The notes under the pieces are model-generated. The model made no database searches and had not been told where the DNA came from. It saw nothing but the letters and a program-made list of their open reading frames with translations. The translations under genes were made by a program, and so were the position numbers. Positions 62,426-64,000 of a DNA stretch of 64,000 bases are shown one piece after another (position 1 is the stretch's first letter; each line of letters starts with the position of its first letter). The stretch is from Salegentibacter tibetensis. GTDB taxonomy: Bacteria > Bacteroidota > Bacteroidia > Flavobacteriales > Flavobacteriaceae. Location: contig NZ_JAIQZA010000019.1 in assembly GCF_020164485.1 (NCBI RefSeq), forward strand, positions 1 to 64,000, written 5' to 3'.

Positions 62426-63979
62426 ATGAGTGAAGTAGCAGAAAAATTCGGAATAAAACAGGCTTTGAAAGATCTCGGTTTACAGGAAACCAATAATGGA
62501 ACCTCAACCGGGAAAGATTTTTTTAGCAGTGGGGAAGTAATTGAATCTTATTCACCCGTTGATGGCGCTTTAATAGGAAAAGTAAAAGCAACCACTAAAG
62601 AAGATTATGAAAAAGTAATTACCACTGCTGAAGCAGGATTTAAAGAATGGCGCACCTGGCCGGCACCACTTCGTGGAGAAGTGGTTCGCCAATTCAATGA
62701 CGAATTAAGAAGATTAAAGGAACCTTTGGGAAAACTGGTTTCCTACGAAATGGGAAAATCTTACCAGGAAGGTTTGGGAGAAGTTCAGGAAATGATAGAT
62801 ATCTGCGATTTTGCAGTTGGACTTTCCCGTCAGTTACATGGTTTAACCATGCATTCTGAGCGTCCCGGGCATAGAATGTACGAACAGTACCATCCGCTAG
62901 GTGTGGTTGGGATTATTTCGGCCTTTAACTTTCCCGTGGCAGTTTGGTCGTGGAACACGGCTTTGGCCTGGGTTTGTGGCGATGCCTGCGTTTGGAAGGG
63001 TTCAGAGAAAACTCCGTTAACTTCGGTTGCCTGTCAAAACATCGCAGCCCGCGTTTTTGCAGAAAATGATGTTCCGGCAGGGATTTCATCATTAATTACC
63101 GGCGATTATAAAGTTGGTGAAATGATGACTAACGATAAACGAGTGCCTTTGATTTCGGCTACCGGTTCTATTAGGATGGGGAAAATTGTTGCCCAGGCCG
63201 TAGCCGCAAGATTAGGAAAATCGCTTCTTGAATTAGGAGGAAACAATGCCATTATCGTAACCCCAGATGCCGATATTAAAAATACAGTAATCGGGGCAGT
63301 ATTTGGAGCCGTAGGAACCTGCGGACAACGTTGTACTTCTACCCGAAGAGTGATAATTCACGAATCTATTTACGATAAAGTAAAAGACGCGATCGTAAAA
63401 GCTTATAAGCAGCTGCGTATTGGGAACCCTTTGGATGAGAACAATCACGTTGGCCCGCTTATCGATAAAGATGCGGTAAAAAATTACCAAAGCGCTTTAG
63501 ATAAGGTAGTAGAAGAAGGTGGTAAGATCTTAGTTGAAGGCGGCGTGCTGGAAGGCAAAGGCTATGAAAGCGGTTGCTATGTAAAACCAGCTATTGCTGA
63601 AGCTAAAAATGATTTTAAAATCGTACAACACGAAACTTTTGCACCCGTACTTTATATTATGAAATATTCAGGAGATGTATCAAATGCACTAGAATTGCAA
63701 AATGGGGTAGTGCAGGGTCTTTCTTCAGCAATAATGACCAATAATTTAAGGGAAGCAGAGCGTTTTCTTTCTGTAGAAGGGTCAGATTGTGGGATAGCGA
63801 ATGTAAACATAGGAACTTCAGGTGCTGAAATTGGCGGTGCCTTTGGCGGTGAGAAAGAAACCGGCGGTGGAAGAGAATCTGGCTCTGATGCCTGGAAAAT
63901 CTATATGCGCAGGCAAACCAATACGATTAATTATACTACTGAACTGCCATTGGCACAAGGAATTAAGTTTGATTTGTAA
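62426..63979 (+). CDS. Aldehyde dehydrogenase, ALDH7 (antiquitin)-like
   Basis: Oxidises an aldehyde to an acid with NAD+. 517 residues. The nucleophile is Cys303 (GQRCTSTRR) and the general base Glu269 (LELGGNNAI); NFPVAVWSWN is the cofactor segment. The sequence has the ALDH7 style (AEAGFKEWRTWPAPLRGEVV), whose best-known role is in lysine degradation (piperideine-6-carboxylate). The gene is 62 bp after the 3-hydroxyanthranilate dioxygenase on the same strand, so a semialdehyde from tryptophan breakdown is another possible substrate. Confidence 0.88.
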   Translation: MSEVAEKFGIKQALKDLGLQETNNGTSTGKDFFSSGEVIESYSPVDGALIGKVKATTKEDYEKVITTAEAGFKEWRTWPAPLRGEVVRQFNDELRRLKEPLGKLVSYEMGKSYQEGLGEVQEMIDICDFAVGLSRQLHGLTMHSERPGHRMYEQYHPLGVVGIISAFNFPVAVWSWNTALAWVCGDACVWKGSEKTPLTSVACQNIAARVFAENDVPAGISSLITGDYKVGEMMTNDKRVPLISATGSIRMGKIVAQAVAARLGKSLLELGGNNAIIVTPDADIKNTVIGAVFGAVGTCGQRCTSTRRVIIHESIYDKVKDAIVKAYKQLRIGNPLDENNHVGPLIDKDAVKNYQSALDKVVEEGGKILVEGGVLEGKGYESGCYVKPAIAEAKNDFKIVQHETFAPVLYIMKYSGDVSNALELQNGVVQGLSSAIMTNNLREAERFLSVEGSDCGIANVNIGTSGAEIGGAFGGEKETGGGRESGSDAWKIYMRRQTNTINYTTELPLAQGIKFDL

Positions 63980-64000
63980 TTGGTGCATTCCTCTCGTTCG

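Noticed and set aside
1-64000. CRISPR arrays, prophage blocks or large defence islands
   Set aside because: No regularly spaced repeats, phage structural genes or defence gene clusters were seen; only one toxin-antitoxin pair and an orphan methylase are present.

Overview
The window is a piece of a low-GC Bacteroidetes chromosome, almost certainly from the Flavobacteriaceae (my guess is the Gramella/Salegentibacter/Zunongwangia side of the family, but that rests on recollection, not a search). The pointers are: Bacteroidetes-type promoters (TAnnTTTG at -7, with TTG or TTTG at -33 in several cases) ahead of many genes; weak or absent Shine-Dalgarno sites and frequent TAATG stop/start overlaps; flavobacterial family proteins (IPExxxVDY, DUF4254, DUF4625, DUF5996); a type II thymidine kinase-alanine racemase-mscL-asd run; and AddA/AddB-like helicase-nuclease genes. 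Coding density is high and most genes are housekeeping.

Layout. 1-1.5 kb: edge of a possible transposase gene and a CapK/PaaK-like adenylate ligase. 1.5-7.7 kb: purD, two small envelope proteins, an orphan D12-class adenine methyltransferase, DUF4254 plus a family-9 glycosyltransferase, and a HAD-like protein. 7.9-13.8 kb: a prolyl oligopeptidase, then a four-gene operon around a TonB-dependent receptor with two small secreted Cys/His proteins and a His-rich lipoprotein, probably for metal uptake. 13.9-17.4 kb: asd, mscL, alr, tdk. 17.7-23.2 kb: rsmI, adenine deaminase, recJ and two unknown genes that share a 27-bp leader element. 23.3-25.9 kb: a YefM/YoeB toxin-antitoxin pair with a clear operator, lpxH, queD, and a 2OG-Fe(II) oxygenase. 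25.9-30.7 kb: two tiny coupled membrane proteins, a decayed small gene, a crotonase, a MATE transporter, a GNAT enzyme, tRNA-Ala and an alpha/beta hydrolase.

30.6-39.4 kb: the AddB-like and AddA-like genes, separated by ompA and kbl. 39.6-44.8 kb: sod, an intergenic stretch with duplicated terminator-bearing elements, a long amidophosphoribosyltransferase, a PfkB kinase, rnhA and purN. 44.9-50.4 kb: acpP-fabF-rnc, an IPExxxVDY gene with pyk, and dinB. 50.5-53.5 kb: a run of small stress- or metabolism-type genes (NAD(P)-binding protein, CYTH, YciI-like lipoprotein, GNAT, DUF5996). 53.6-60.3 kb: thioredoxin and a complete RND efflux operon under a GbsR/MarR-like regulator. 60.5-64 kb: a lipoprotein Ntn isoaspartyl peptidase, 3-hydroxyanthranilate dioxygenase and an ALDH7-like dehydrogenase.

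I do not see a clear large undescribed system. The signals least explained by ordinary genes are: the duplicated candidate small-RNA/terminator unit at 40251-40708; the paired Cys/His, LR(G/A)PP-ending secreted proteins flanking the TonB receptor; the 27-bp double-palindrome leader shared by two unknown genes; and a repeat that has been built into the N-terminus of the family-9 glycosyltransferase.
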